Origin: DASQBT01 sp963746955
Lineage (GTDB): Bacteria > Pseudomonadota > Gammaproteobacteria > Burkholderiales > Thiobacillaceae
Assembly (NCBI GenBank): GCA_963746955.1
Contig: CAVVDR010000005.1
Location: forward strand, 92,384-156,383
Reading direction: 5' to 3'
DNA: 64,000 nt
The translations under genes were made by a program, and so were the position numbers. The notes under the pieces are model-generated. The model was not told the origin of the DNA. It ran no database searches and was given only the letters and a program-made list of their open reading frames with translations. Of this stretch, positions 1 through 7,727 are shown piece after piece (the first letter of the stretch is position 1; each line of letters begins with the position of its first letter).

Positions 1-558
1 GTGTACGGCGCCCTGGGGGGGGTGGTGTTCATTCTGATCGGCGCCTACTTTGCCTCCCTGTTGTTCTTTATTTGGGCCCAGTTGCTGTTTGCGCTGACCA
101 AGGTGGATGTGTCTGCACTGGAAAAACTCTTTGTTGGCCATGTCCGCAGCCCGGACAGCAAGGTGGAGGCTTATGTATTCGGCCGAAGCAACCGGCTGCT
201 GGACAGGTACGGACAGACTTTCAAGGCTGGCGATGAACTTATTCATGAAGGCGATTTTACAAAGACGTCATTCCTGCTTTTTGCCGGCCGGGTCGGTATA
301 TACAAGGAGATCCCGGGCGAGCGCAAGAAACTTGGCCAACTAAAGGAAGGCGAACTGTTCGGCGAGATGGCCTATCTTCTTAATGAAGCGCGTACCGCAA
401 CCGTGCTGGCAGAAACCGACGTCACTGCCCTGGTGCTTGCGCCGGAATTACTGGAAGAATTAATGCACTACTCCGCACCCTTGTCGCGCCACATCATTGA
501 TACGCTGTGCCAGCGCCTGGAGCGCATGAACCAGGCGATGCGGGAAAAAACGAGCTAA
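1..558 (+). CDS. YihY-like membrane domain fused to cyclic-nucleotide-binding domain (5' partial)
   Basis: Only the C-terminal part lies in the window. The first ~35 residues are a hydrophobic membrane segment beginning VYGALGG, which resembles the last helix of the YihY/BrkB (UPF0761) family, so the GTG at base 1 is probably an internal Val. From about residue 60 to 160 there is a cNMP-binding beta-roll of the CRP/PKA type, with GELFGEMAYLLNEARTATV as the phosphate-binding cassette-like stretch. There is no DNA-binding HTH after it. The gene is convergent with hypD, ending 32 bases from it. A membrane protein sensing a nucleotide is inferred; the ligand is unknown. Confidence 0.7.
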   Translation: MYGALGGVVFILIGAYFASLLFFIWAQLLFALTKVDVSALEKLFVGHVRSPDSKVEAYVFGRSNRLLDRYGQTFKAGDELIHEGDFTKTSFLLFAGRVGIYKEIPGERKKLGQLKEGELFGEMAYLLNEARTATVLAETDVTALVLAPELLEELMHYSAPLSRHIIDTLCQRLERMNQAMREKTS

Positions 559-589
559 ACGCGCTGGCGGCGAAGGGTCGATGTATGAA

Positions 590-1690
590 TCAGGCTGCGT
601 CCTGCTCGCGCACGCCGCTTGACCACCAAATGCGGCAGGCGCCTTCATCCGACACCATGCAGGGCCCCACCGGGTTGCGCGGCGTGCAGGCCTTGCCGTA
701 AATGCGGCACTGGTTGGGGTAGATTCTTCCCAGCACCACTTGGGCGCAGTCGCAGCCGGGTGGCATCTGTCCGGCCCGGCGGCGGGCGGTGTCCTGATGG
801 TCAGGAAACCGTACGCGGGCATCGTGCCCCGCCAAAGCCGGTTTGAGCGCAAAGCCAGATTGCGGGATGACACCGATACCGCGCCAGTTGGCGTCCACGA
901 CATCCAGAGTTTGCGCCAGCAGGCGTTTGGCTGTCGGGTTGCCGCCGGCGTGAGCGACTTCCGGATAGCAGTTGTCGAGAAACCGTTCCCCCGTCTGTAA
1001 TTGGCGCAGCACGGAATAGAACGCCGCAAGAAGAGATTCGGCGGTAAAGCCTGCTACGGCAGCGGGCAGTTTGTGCTGCTCCGCCACAAACCGCCATTCC
1101 TCCGGCCCCATCACGGTGGACACATGGCCGGGCGCAACCAGCGCATCAAAACCAGGGGTGCCCGATTCAAGCAGCAGAGCGACCGCCGGCCAGGTGAGCC
1201 GGCCCGACAACAGGATGAACAGGTTGTCTGGTAGTCCCGCTTCCGCCAGCATGGCCGCCACCGGCGCAGTGGTAGTTTCAAATCCGGCAGCGAAGAACAC
1301 CACCGGCCGCTCCGGGTTGGCAAGGGCAATCTGTCTTGCTTCCTGCGGAGTGGCGATGGGCCGCACGTCGGCACCCGCGGCCTGCGCTTCAACCAGGGAG
1401 CGCACCTCGCCCTTGGGCACATTGACCGGTACCCGCAACATGTCGCCGAACGCAACCAGTATCACCTTGTCCCGCAAGGCAAGCTGGATTGCCTGGTAAA
1501 TATCCTCTTCCGGACATACGCATACCGGGCAGCCCGGACCTGGAATCAACTCGACATTCCCAGGCAGCACCCCGCGCAGCCCCGCCTGGCTGATGGAACG
1601 CTCATGGCCACCGCAGACGTTCATGATGCGGACCGGCCGGTCGAACTTCAGGCCACGGATTCTTTCCAGCCAGCTTTGGGCTTCAGTCAT
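590..1690 (-). CDS. hypD: Hydrogenase maturation protein HypD
   Basis: HypD is the iron-sulfur scaffold that, with HypC, carries the Fe(CN)2CO unit during assembly of the [NiFe] active site in the cytoplasm. The 366-residue length is normal for the family. The N-terminal half has NVCGGHE and GPGCPVCVCP, the conserved Cys motifs of HypD. The C-terminal part holds the [4Fe-4S]-binding Cys cluster (PPGCDC, GKACTPRNPVGPCMVS). It is the last gene of the hypC-A-B-D run on the minus strand and its ATG overlaps the hypB stop, so translation is probably coupled. Confidence 0.96.
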   Translation of the reverse strand: MTEAQSWLERIRGLKFDRPVRIMNVCGGHERSISQAGLRGVLPGNVELIPGPGCPVCVCPEEDIYQAIQLALRDKVILVAFGDMLRVPVNVPKGEVRSLVEAQAAGADVRPIATPQEARQIALANPERPVVFFAAGFETTTAPVAAMLAEAGLPDNLFILLSGRLTWPAVALLLESGTPGFDALVAPGHVSTVMGPEEWRFVAEQHKLPAAVAGFTAESLLAAFYSVLRQLQTGERFLDNCYPEVAHAGGNPTAKRLLAQTLDVVDANWRGIGVIPQSGFALKPALAGHDARVRFPDHQDTARRRAGQMPPGCDCAQVVLGRIYPNQCRIYGKACTPRNPVGPCMVSDEGACRIWWSSGVREQDAA

Positions 1691-2505
1691 GGTGTCGTTG
1701 CCATCCCTCGCCCATGCAATTGGGCGCCATCAGGCTGTATGTTCGGACGGCGCGATTCGCCGGCCGCAAGGCGCTGGCGCTGGCTGCTCAATTGATCACG
1801 CAGCCAGTCTAGCCACGCTGTCATCCCGTCGCCGTTGCGGGCCGACAAGCGCAGCACGGGCGCTGGATTGGCCAGATTACGCAGATAGGATTCAGCACGG
1901 TCGGGGGCGAAATCGTCCAAGTATTGCAGCAGGTCGGTTTTGCTGATCAGCATCGCATCCGCGCCACGGAACATCACCGGATACTTGGCCGGCTTGTCGT
2001 CCCCCTCGGTTACGGACAGGAGCGTTACGTTGAGGTGCTGGCCCAGATCAAAGGAAGCTGGACACACCAGGTTGCCCACGTTCTCGATGAATAGCAGGTC
2101 GACATCTTGCAGATCCAGATGACGCAGGGCGTCATGCACCAGATGCGCATCCAGATGACAGGCCGTGCCGGTCACAATCTGATGGGCTTGCACGCCCTGG
2201 GCGCGTATGCGCTGGGCATCATTTTCCGTTTCCAGGTCGCCCTCAATGACCGCAATATTGAATTCATGTTTGAATGCAGCAATCGTGGCCTCGAGCAAGG
2301 CAGTCTTACCCGAGCCCGGCGAAGACATGACGTTCACGGCGAGTATGCCGCGGGTATCGAAGTGAGCGCGGTTGTGGGCGGCCTGATCGTCGTTGCGTTT
2401 CAGCAGGCCTTGCAGCACCGACACGGCAGTCGCGCCCTTTTCCACCGGCCTATAGGCGAACCGTTGATTACCCGGTGTGATATTGCATCCGCAGGTATCA
2501 CACAT
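1687..2505 (-). CDS. hypB: Hydrogenase nickel incorporation GTPase HypB
   Basis: HypB is a G3E-family GTPase that delivers nickel to the hydrogenase large-subunit precursor together with HypA. I chose the ATG at 2505 (protein begins MCDTCGCN) over an upstream TTG because it puts the high-affinity nickel motif CxxCGC at the N-terminus. The P-loop is SSPGSGKT (around residue 60), followed by EGDLETENDA. The His-rich nickel-storage stretch found in some HypB proteins is absent. The gene overlaps hypA by 8 bases and hypD by 4. Confidence 0.96.
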   Translation of the reverse strand: MCDTCGCNITPGNQRFAYRPVEKGATAVSVLQGLLKRNDDQAAHNRAHFDTRGILAVNVMSSPGSGKTALLEATIAAFKHEFNIAVIEGDLETENDAQRIRAQGVQAHQIVTGTACHLDAHLVHDALRHLDLQDVDLLFIENVGNLVCPASFDLGQHLNVTLLSVTEGDDKPAKYPVMFRGADAMLISKTDLLQYLDDFAPDRAESYLRNLANPAPVLRLSARNGDGMTAWLDWLRDQLSSQRQRLAAGESRRPNIQPDGAQLHGRGMATTP

Positions 2506-2884
2506 CCTCAATCTCCACCGCTCTGCTCTCGCTCAATTCGACGAGTTGAAGTTCCACACTTTCCAGGATCAGTTCGTCGCCAGCAATGAGTTGGGTATGC
2601 CAGTCGCCGCACGACCCGCACAGCAATCGGTTGGGAAGGGCATCGCTTTCCGCCCCGCAACGTTGACAGCGTATCCGGATAGGTGCATCGGTGATGTTGA
2701 GTTCGGCGCCTTCCGCACAGGTCCCGGCCGCCGCCAGAGGAAAGGCATTAGCCAGCAAGTCCGCCACCACCCCGGACAAGGGACCGACTCTTAGCGTGAG
2801 ACGCAACGCGGACACACCGCCCTGTTGCCGCACTATGTCGCTTACCTGATCCACCAGCGCCTGACAAACTGCAAGCTCATGCAT
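2498..2884 (-). CDS. hypA: Hydrogenase nickel chaperone HypA
   Basis: Small (128 aa) metallochaperone that binds nickel through its N-terminal MHE motif (MHELAVCQ) and zinc through two CxxC pairs, CQRCG and CGSCG, near residues 73 and 92. It works with HypB to insert nickel. Length and motif order are typical. It is cotranscribed with hypC upstream (9-base gap) and hypB downstream (overlap). Confidence 0.95.
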   Translation of the reverse strand: MHELAVCQALVDQVSDIVRQQGGVSALRLTLRVGPLSGVVADLLANAFPLAAAGTCAEGAELNITDAPIRIRCQRCGAESDALPNRLLCGSCGDWHTQLIAGDELILESVELQLVELSESRAVEIEDV

Positions 2885-2893
2885 GTCGCAGCC

Positions 2894-3142
2894 TCAAGGA
2901 GTGGCACAGCTCAACCCGCCCGTCGCCTCAAGTATCTCGTCAAACAGCTCCCAGGTGCTGCGGGCTTCCGATTCAGTCACGCTCTGTATGGCATAGCCGA
3001 CATGGACCATAACGTAGTCGCCAACCTGCGGCAACTTGTCCTGCATCATAAAAAGGGACACGTCGCGCCACACCCCCTTCGCCTGACAGCGGGCGGTATA
3101 TGCCTCAATGGACTCGATACGCATGGGAATGGCTAGACACAT
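2894..3142 (-). CDS. hypC: Hydrogenase maturation chaperone HypC
   Basis: An 82-residue HypC/HupF-family chaperone. It starts with the hallmark MCLAIP; Cys2 is the residue that binds the iron centre and the large-subunit precursor. The rest fits the small beta-barrel fold (VGDYVMVHVGYAI). First gene of the minus-strand hyp run, divergent from the hydrogenase protease gene across a 173-base intergenic region that probably holds both promoters. Confidence 0.95.
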   Translation of the reverse strand: MCLAIPMRIESIEAYTARCQAKGVWRDVSLFMMQDKLPQVGDYVMVHVGYAIQSVTESEARSTWELFDEILEATGGLSCATP

Positions 3143-3212
3143 GGGATTAGTTTAGCGCATGACTACACTTGCCGATAGTGCATCCATGGTCCTAGTGTTG
3201 CACAATAGCAAG

Positions 3213-3231
3213 CTCAAGTTCTTTACTTGAG
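3213..3231. promoter_or_regulatory. Perfect 7-bp inverted repeat between hypC and the hydrogenase operon
   Basis: CTCAAGT, then the 5-base spacer TCTTT, then ACTTGAG. It lies in the divergent hypC/protease intergenic region, where a terminator would not be expected, so an operator for a dimeric regulator is the more likely reading. The regulator is unknown. Confidence 0.4.
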
Positions 3232-3245
3232 TTCTCAGATAAACT

Positions 3246-3259
3246 TTGACCCCGGTCAT
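3246..3259. promoter_or_regulatory. Possible FNR/FixK-type site upstream of the hydrogenase operon
   Basis: TTGACCCCGGTCAT matches the CRP/FNR-family half-site pattern TTGA-N6-TCAA at all but the last base, and is nearly palindromic (TTGAC/GTCAT). It is centred about 63 bases before the protease ATG at 3316. Anaerobic control of a hydrogenase operon would make sense, but the match is short and I cannot place a clear -10. Confidence 0.3.
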
Positions 3260-3315
3260 AATATCTTGATGCCTGACATTGTTCCTTCACCATTACTGTT
3301 GATACGGTTGGTTCG

Positions 3316-3789
3316 ATGAAAACCCTGGTGCTCGGCATTGGCAACACCTTGTTGACGGATGAAGGTGTGGGCATCCATGTCACTCAGCATCTGAAAACAC
3401 TTCTGCCCGCCACAGAGGATATTGAAATTCTCGACGGCGGCACCTTGAGCTTTACCCTTGCCGGCCCAATTGAGGATGCCGAAGCCCTGATCGTGGTAGA
3501 TGCAGCCCAACTGAAATCTGCGCCGGGAACGTTGAGGTTATTTGAAGGCGAAGCCATGGATGCCTTCCTCTTGGGCAACGAAAAATCCAGCGTGCATGAA
3601 GTGGGGCTGACAGATCTCATGTCCATTGCCCGGTTGACGGGTTCCTGGCCGGAAAGACGGGCCCTGGTTGCCATTCAGCCTGAAAAGGTGGACTGGGGCG
3701 AGCACCCCACTGCACGTGTGGCCGCAGCCCTTCCCCTGGCCTGCGCGCGTATCCAGTCCCTGATTGAAAGGTGGCGCGATGTGGCTTGA
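3316..3789 (+). CDS. Hydrogenase maturation endopeptidase (HyaD/HybD/HynD family)
   Basis: This 157-residue protease removes the C-terminal tail of the hydrogenase large subunit after nickel insertion. The start MKTLVLGIGNTLLTDEGVG has the conserved GNxLxxDxGxG signature with the nickel-binding acidic residue; a second nickel ligand is expected at the Asp in IVVDAAQ and the His in SVHEVGL. It opens the first hydrogenase operon and overlaps the next gene by 11 bases. Its natural substrate is most likely the adjacent HynL, whose precursor ends 15 residues after the last ligand motif. Confidence 0.93.
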   Translation: MKTLVLGIGNTLLTDEGVGIHVTQHLKTLLPATEDIEILDGGTLSFTLAGPIEDAEALIVVDAAQLKSAPGTLRLFEGEAMDAFLLGNEKSSVHEVGLTDLMSIARLTGSWPERRALVAIQPEKVDWGEHPTARVAAALPLACARIQSLIERWRDVA

Positions 3790-4183
3790 AGACATTTCCG
3801 TGAACGTTTCCGGCGGGGATGGACTTCTCACCGGCAATGCCGCCGCCGTGCTGCGGGAAATTGCAAGCCTGGTCGAGCAGCTCGCCCGGAACGGCGAAGG
3901 GGGGTGCATCGATCTGGCCAGCCTGCCCTTCACTTCCGCGGATCGAACCTGGCTCCAGGATAAGCTCGGCAAGGGCGAAGTGGAAGTCAGCATCAACGCC
4001 GGTGGGCCCACCACAATCATGGAAACAGGCGCTTCAGGCGTGTGGTGGATTACGCATCGAAATGAGCAGAACACCAAGTCAGGCGAATTCATTGAGGTGG
4101 CCCTAGTGCCCGATTTGGTCGCCACGCACCCGGACGATGTCTTATTGGGACTCGACAATCTCAATAAGAAGATTCATGGCTAA
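3779..4183 (+). CDS. HupH/HyaF-like hydrogenase expression protein
   Basis: About 134 residues, starting at the ATG at 3779 (MWLEDISVNV) rather than an in-frame TTG five codons earlier. It resembles the C-terminal domain of HupH/HyaF/HoxQ proteins (motif ETGASGVWWITHRNE), which are linked to assembly of small-subunit iron-sulfur clusters. It is about half the length of full HupH, so it is a single-domain version. The gene sits between the protease and the small-subunit gene, where such assembly factors are expected. Confidence 0.75.
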   Translation: MWLEDISVNVSGGDGLLTGNAAAVLREIASLVEQLARNGEGGCIDLASLPFTSADRTWLQDKLGKGEVEVSINAGGPTTIMETGASGVWWITHRNEQNTKSGEFIEVALVPDLVATHPDDVLLGLDNLNKKIHG

Positions 4184-4236
4184 GATGATCTAAGCGCCCG
4201 CAGATATGCTCCACCAACCCCAGGGAGACCATCGTC

Positions 4237-5331
4237 ATGCATGACAAGGAAGGGAAGTTTTTCCAGCGCCTAGCCAGCCAGGGCATATCCCGCAGGGCAT
4301 TTCTTAAATACTGCGCCACCCTCGCCTCCCTGATGGCCCTGCCGCCGACTGCGGGCAAAGCCTTCGCCGATGCTCTGGCCAAGGGCTCACGGCCATCGGT
4401 CATCTGGCTGTCGTTTCAGGAATGCACTGGCTGCACCGAATCGCTTACCCGCTCGCATGCCCCCACTCTGGAAAACCTGATCTTTGACACGATCTCCCTA
4501 GACTATCACCACACCCTTCAGGCCGCTGCTGGGGAAGCCGCCGAGCAGGCCAGGCTCGACGCGATGAAAAAGAACTGGGGCAAGTATCTGGTTATTGTGG
4601 ATGGCTCGGTACCCACCAAGGATAGCGGCATCTACTCCTGCATCGCCGGCATCAGCAATTACGACATGCTGATGGAAACAGCGAAGGGCGCGGCGGCTAT
4701 CGTGTCAATCGGCACCTGCGCCGCGTTTGGCGGGATCCCTCATGCCAACCCCAATCCCACCGGCGCGGTCGCGGTCAGCGACATCATCAAGGACAAACCG
4801 ATTGTCAATGTGTCCGGCTGTCCGCCCATCCCGGTGGTCATAACGGGCGTGCTGGTCCAATATCTCGCCCTCGGCACCCTGCCGGATCTGGATCATCTTG
4901 GCCGGCCCAAGGCATTCTTCGGTGAAACCATCCACGACCGCTGCTACCGCCGTCCCTTTTATGACCAGGGCAAGTTCGCCAGAACCTTCGATGACGAGGG
5001 TGCGCGCAATGGCTGGTGCCTCTTCGAATTGGGCTGCAAGGGGCCGGTCACCTATAACGCTTGCGCCACGACCAAGTGGAACGAAGGCACTTCCTTTCCG
5101 ATCGAGTCAGGGCACGGCTGCCTGGGCTGTTCCGAACCGAATTTCTGGGATGCGGGCAGTTTCTACCACCCCTTGTCCACGCCATCCAGACCGATCAAGA
5201 CTGCAGAACTTGGCCTGGTTGCCGGCGCCGCCGTCGGGGTGGCTATTGCGGTCGCCAACCGCAGCAAGAAGAGCAGCGCCAAGGCGGCCCACCAAACCGC
5301 AACCGTGGCTGATCTGGAGAAGAAACCATGA
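4237..5331 (+). CDS. hynS: [NiFe]-hydrogenase small subunit, Isp-type
   Basis: Electron-transfer subunit (364 aa) of a periplasm-facing membrane-bound uptake hydrogenase. The N-terminus has a Tat motif (SRRAFLK, residues 18-24) and hydrophobic stretch. The proximal cluster motif is the canonical CTGCTES (Cys63 and Cys66), followed by GTCAAFGG and SGCPP. Distal and medial ligands are visible in IHDRC, LGCKGP and GCLGCSEPNFWD. A C-terminal hydrophobic segment (LGLVAGAAVGVAIAVA) anchors it. The ATG is preceded by GGGAGA. It overlaps isp1 by 4 bases. The CTGC proximal motif lacks the extra Cys of the oxygen-tolerant six-Cys cluster. Confidence 0.95.
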   Translation: MHDKEGKFFQRLASQGISRRAFLKYCATLASLMALPPTAGKAFADALAKGSRPSVIWLSFQECTGCTESLTRSHAPTLENLIFDTISLDYHHTLQAAAGEAAEQARLDAMKKNWGKYLVIVDGSVPTKDSGIYSCIAGISNYDMLMETAKGAAAIVSIGTCAAFGGIPHANPNPTGAVAVSDIIKDKPIVNVSGCPPIPVVITGVLVQYLALGTLPDLDHLGRPKAFFGETIHDRCYRRPFYDQGKFARTFDDEGARNGWCLFELGCKGPVTYNACATTKWNEGTSFPIESGHGCLGCSEPNFWDAGSFYHPLSTPSRPIKTAELGLVAGAAVGVAIAVANRSKKSSAKAAHQTATVADLEKKP

Positions 5332-5987
5332 ACGACCTTGAGTTTCTCACCTGGGTGCGCGGCCCCGGCTTGGGCATTGCCATCACAATTTTCCTGCTCG
5401 GTCTGATCTGGCGCCTGATCGAGGTCTTTTCCCTGGGGCGCAAGAAGGATCTATCCGTTCCACGGCACCGTCCCGGCGCCTCCGGTTGGCACACCATTTT
5501 TCGCCGGTCGCTGTCCCACGAGTTGCACGGTGCGGCCGCCTATGTGAGCTATGTGGGCGGCTATGTGTTTCACATTGGCTTCTTCATCGTCTTGTTACTG
5601 TTCGCGCCGCATATCCAGTTGTTCAAAAGCCTCCTGGGCTTGTCCTGGCCCGGTCTGCCATCGCGTCTGGTGGATTTCATCACGGTGATCACCATCCTTG
5701 CCATGGTCATGGTCCTGATCGACAGGATCACCAAGAAGGTCAAGCGGTTTCTCTCCACTTTCGGCGACTATTTTGCCTGGACCCTCACCTTCCTGCCGGT
5801 GCTGACCGGCTGGATGGCCGTGCAGCACATGTTGCTGCCCTACACCCGGATGCTGGCGGTCCACATCCTGTGCGTGGAAATCTTTCTGATGTTCTTCCCC
5901 TTCACCAAGCTGCTGCATGGCGCCACCACCTTCGGTGCCCGCTGGTACAACGGTAACGTCAACGGTCGAAAGGGAGTGCCGGTATGA
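5328..5987 (+). CDS. isp1: Isp1 cytochrome b-type membrane subunit
   Basis: A 219-residue polytopic membrane protein with about five hydrophobic segments, related to nitrate reductase gamma (NarI) and HdrE-type cytochromes b. Several His residues occur in or next to helices (SHELHG, YVFHIGF, VHILCVE, KLLHGA) and could ligate heme. In Thiocapsa-type hynS-isp1-isp2-hynL operons this protein, with Isp2, passes electrons from the hydrogenase to the quinone pool or other partners. Its position directly after hynS and overlap with isp2 support that assignment. Confidence 0.9.
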   Translation: MNDLEFLTWVRGPGLGIAITIFLLGLIWRLIEVFSLGRKKDLSVPRHRPGASGWHTIFRRSLSHELHGAAAYVSYVGGYVFHIGFFIVLLLFAPHIQLFKSLLGLSWPGLPSRLVDFITVITILAMVMVLIDRITKKVKRFLSTFGDYFAWTLTFLPVLTGWMAVQHMLLPYTRMLAVHILCVEIFLMFFPFTKLLHGATTFGARWYNGNVNGRKGVPV

Positions 5988-7252
5988 GTGCTTCGCTGGA
6001 AAGAGGCATCAATGTCCTCAAGGAAGTCATCGATGCACCGATCGCGAGCTATTTCGCAAGCTGTGTGCACTGCGGCATGTGCGCGGAAGCCTGCCTGTTC
6101 TATACCGAAACCGGTGATCCGAAATACACCCCCATCCACAAGCTTGAACCGCTGCGTCGTATCTACAAGCAGGAATATACGATACTGGGCCGGCTAGCCA
6201 AGCTGATCGGGCTGGCCAAGGCCGTTACCGACGAGGAGTTGGAGGAATGGAAGGAGCTGGTCTACAACAGCTGTACCATGTGCGGACGCTGCTCCCTGGT
6301 CTGCCCCGTGGGCAACGACATCGTCTACATGGTGCGCAAGTTCCGCGAAGGGATGGCGCTCTCCGGCCATGCCCCCCAAGACATCGTCAACGCCAGTCGG
6401 CGGACGATTGAGATCGGCAGTCCCATGGGCGTCAAGCTGCCCGCGGTAAAAGCCCAGATGGGCCACCTCCTGGCGGAGACCGGGCTGCAAGTGCCGCTGG
6501 ACCAGGAGGGCGTCGAGTACATGGTGCTGCTCTCTTCCATGGAGATCATCAACTTTCCCGAGTACCTGGCTGCGATCGCAAAGATCATGAGGCAGGCGGA
6601 AAAGAGTTGGACGCTTTGCTCCACCGCCTTCGAGGCTACCAACAGCGGCATCCAGCTTGGTGTGTCGGACCTTGCCGCCACCATCGTGTCGCGCGTCGTG
6701 GAGGGCGCCGAACGCCTCAAGGTCAAGACCGTCATCAGCCCAGAATGCGGTCATGCCTACACAGCACTGCGCTGGGAAGGACCCAATCTCATCGGCCGGC
6801 CCTACAATTTCAAGGTGCAGCACGTTCTGGAAGTGTTGGATGAATTGCGCGGCCAGGGACTGCTGAAGACAGAAGGCTTCGAAGAGGATCGGCTGACCTT
6901 TCACGATCCCTGTCAGCTGGTGCGTCGCGGCGGCGTCATCGAGCAGCCGCGCACCCTGATGAACATGGTCGCGAAGAATTTCGTTGACATGCCGGACCCG
7001 GGCAAGCTGAACTGGTGCTGCGGCGGCGGCGGCGGAACCAGCGCAATCGAGGACGCCAGGGAGCTCCGCCTGGAAGCCTTCAAGCGCAAGAAGTCCCAGT
7101 TGGAAACGGTCAGACCGGACCGCATGGTCACGGCTTGCGCCAACTGCCGCATCGTCCTGGAAGAGGGCTTGGAGCATTACCAGATGGACATCCCGGTGGT
7201 GGGTCTGACCGAAATCATCGCCGAGCATCTGCCGGAACCCGTCAAGTCCTGA
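5984..7252 (+). CDS. isp2: Isp2 heterodisulfide-reductase-like iron-sulfur subunit
   Basis: A 422-residue cytoplasmic protein related to HdrD/GlpC. Two ferredoxin motifs occur near the N-terminus (CVHCGMCAEAC, residues ~27-37; CTMCGRCSLVCP, residues ~96-106). A CCG-type domain follows (HDPCQL, NWCCGGGGG, ACANCR). The first CCG-like half has only isolated Cys residues (TLCSTAFE, SPECGH). It pairs with Isp1 as the electron-transfer module of the hydrogenase, and its ATG overlaps the isp1 stop. Confidence 0.92.
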   Translation: MSASLERGINVLKEVIDAPIASYFASCVHCGMCAEACLFYTETGDPKYTPIHKLEPLRRIYKQEYTILGRLAKLIGLAKAVTDEELEEWKELVYNSCTMCGRCSLVCPVGNDIVYMVRKFREGMALSGHAPQDIVNASRRTIEIGSPMGVKLPAVKAQMGHLLAETGLQVPLDQEGVEYMVLLSSMEIINFPEYLAAIAKIMRQAEKSWTLCSTAFEATNSGIQLGVSDLAATIVSRVVEGAERLKVKTVISPECGHAYTALRWEGPNLIGRPYNFKVQHVLEVLDELRGQGLLKTEGFEEDRLTFHDPCQLVRRGGVIEQPRTLMNMVAKNFVDMPDPGKLNWCCGGGGGTSAIEDARELRLEAFKRKKSQLETVRPDRMVTACANCRIVLEEGLEHYQMDIPVVGLTEIIAEHLPEPVKS

Positions 7253-7270
7253 TCGGCTGGAGAGACAAAC

Positions 7271-7717
7271 ATGGCAATCAGCAACGACAGCGAATTCAAG
7301 GCGGCAATGAGCACGCTCTCGCCGGACCGCCAGCGCCTCGCGGCAGCCCGCCTTGTGGCAAATGTGCTGCCATTGTGCAAGGATCCGCGCATCAAAGGTG
7401 CAGTGACCGCAGCCAGGCGGGAGGACATCACCGATGCCGAGCTTGCGGCCATGTACCAAGCGGCAAAGGCCGCCAGCGTGGATAGCTACACTGAGTGCGG
7501 CAGGGAATGCGACTGGAACAATCAGGCTGGACACTTCGTCGCGCTGGCAGCGCTCTCCTGTGTGATGCCCGCCAGGGAGGGCGCCAATCTGTGCTGGGAG
7601 GCCGCCATGCAGGCACGCATGGCCCGCACCTTCGAGACCATCGCGGCGGGGGCGGGCACGGAAAACCACGAGGCAGACGCCCAGTATCGAATCCTGGCCG
7701 AATTTCTCAAGCAGTGA
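7271..7717 (+). CDS. Unrecognised protein between isp2 and hynL
   Basis: A 148-residue soluble, Ala-rich, largely helical protein with no signal peptide. It has three central Cys residues (TECGREC and SCVM) and another at NLCWEA, with a lone His nearby (AGHFVALA). I do not recognise the family. It sits 18 bases after isp2 and 10 bases before hynL, inside an otherwise fixed operon order, so a role in assembly or in the Isp electron-transfer complex is plausible but inferred only from position. Confidence 0.75.
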   Translation: MAISNDSEFKAAMSTLSPDRQRLAAARLVANVLPLCKDPRIKGAVTAARREDITDAELAAMYQAAKAASVDSYTECGRECDWNNQAGHFVALAALSCVMPAREGANLCWEAAMQARMARTFETIAAGAGTENHEADAQYRILAEFLKQ

Positions 7718-7727
7718 GGGAAACGCC

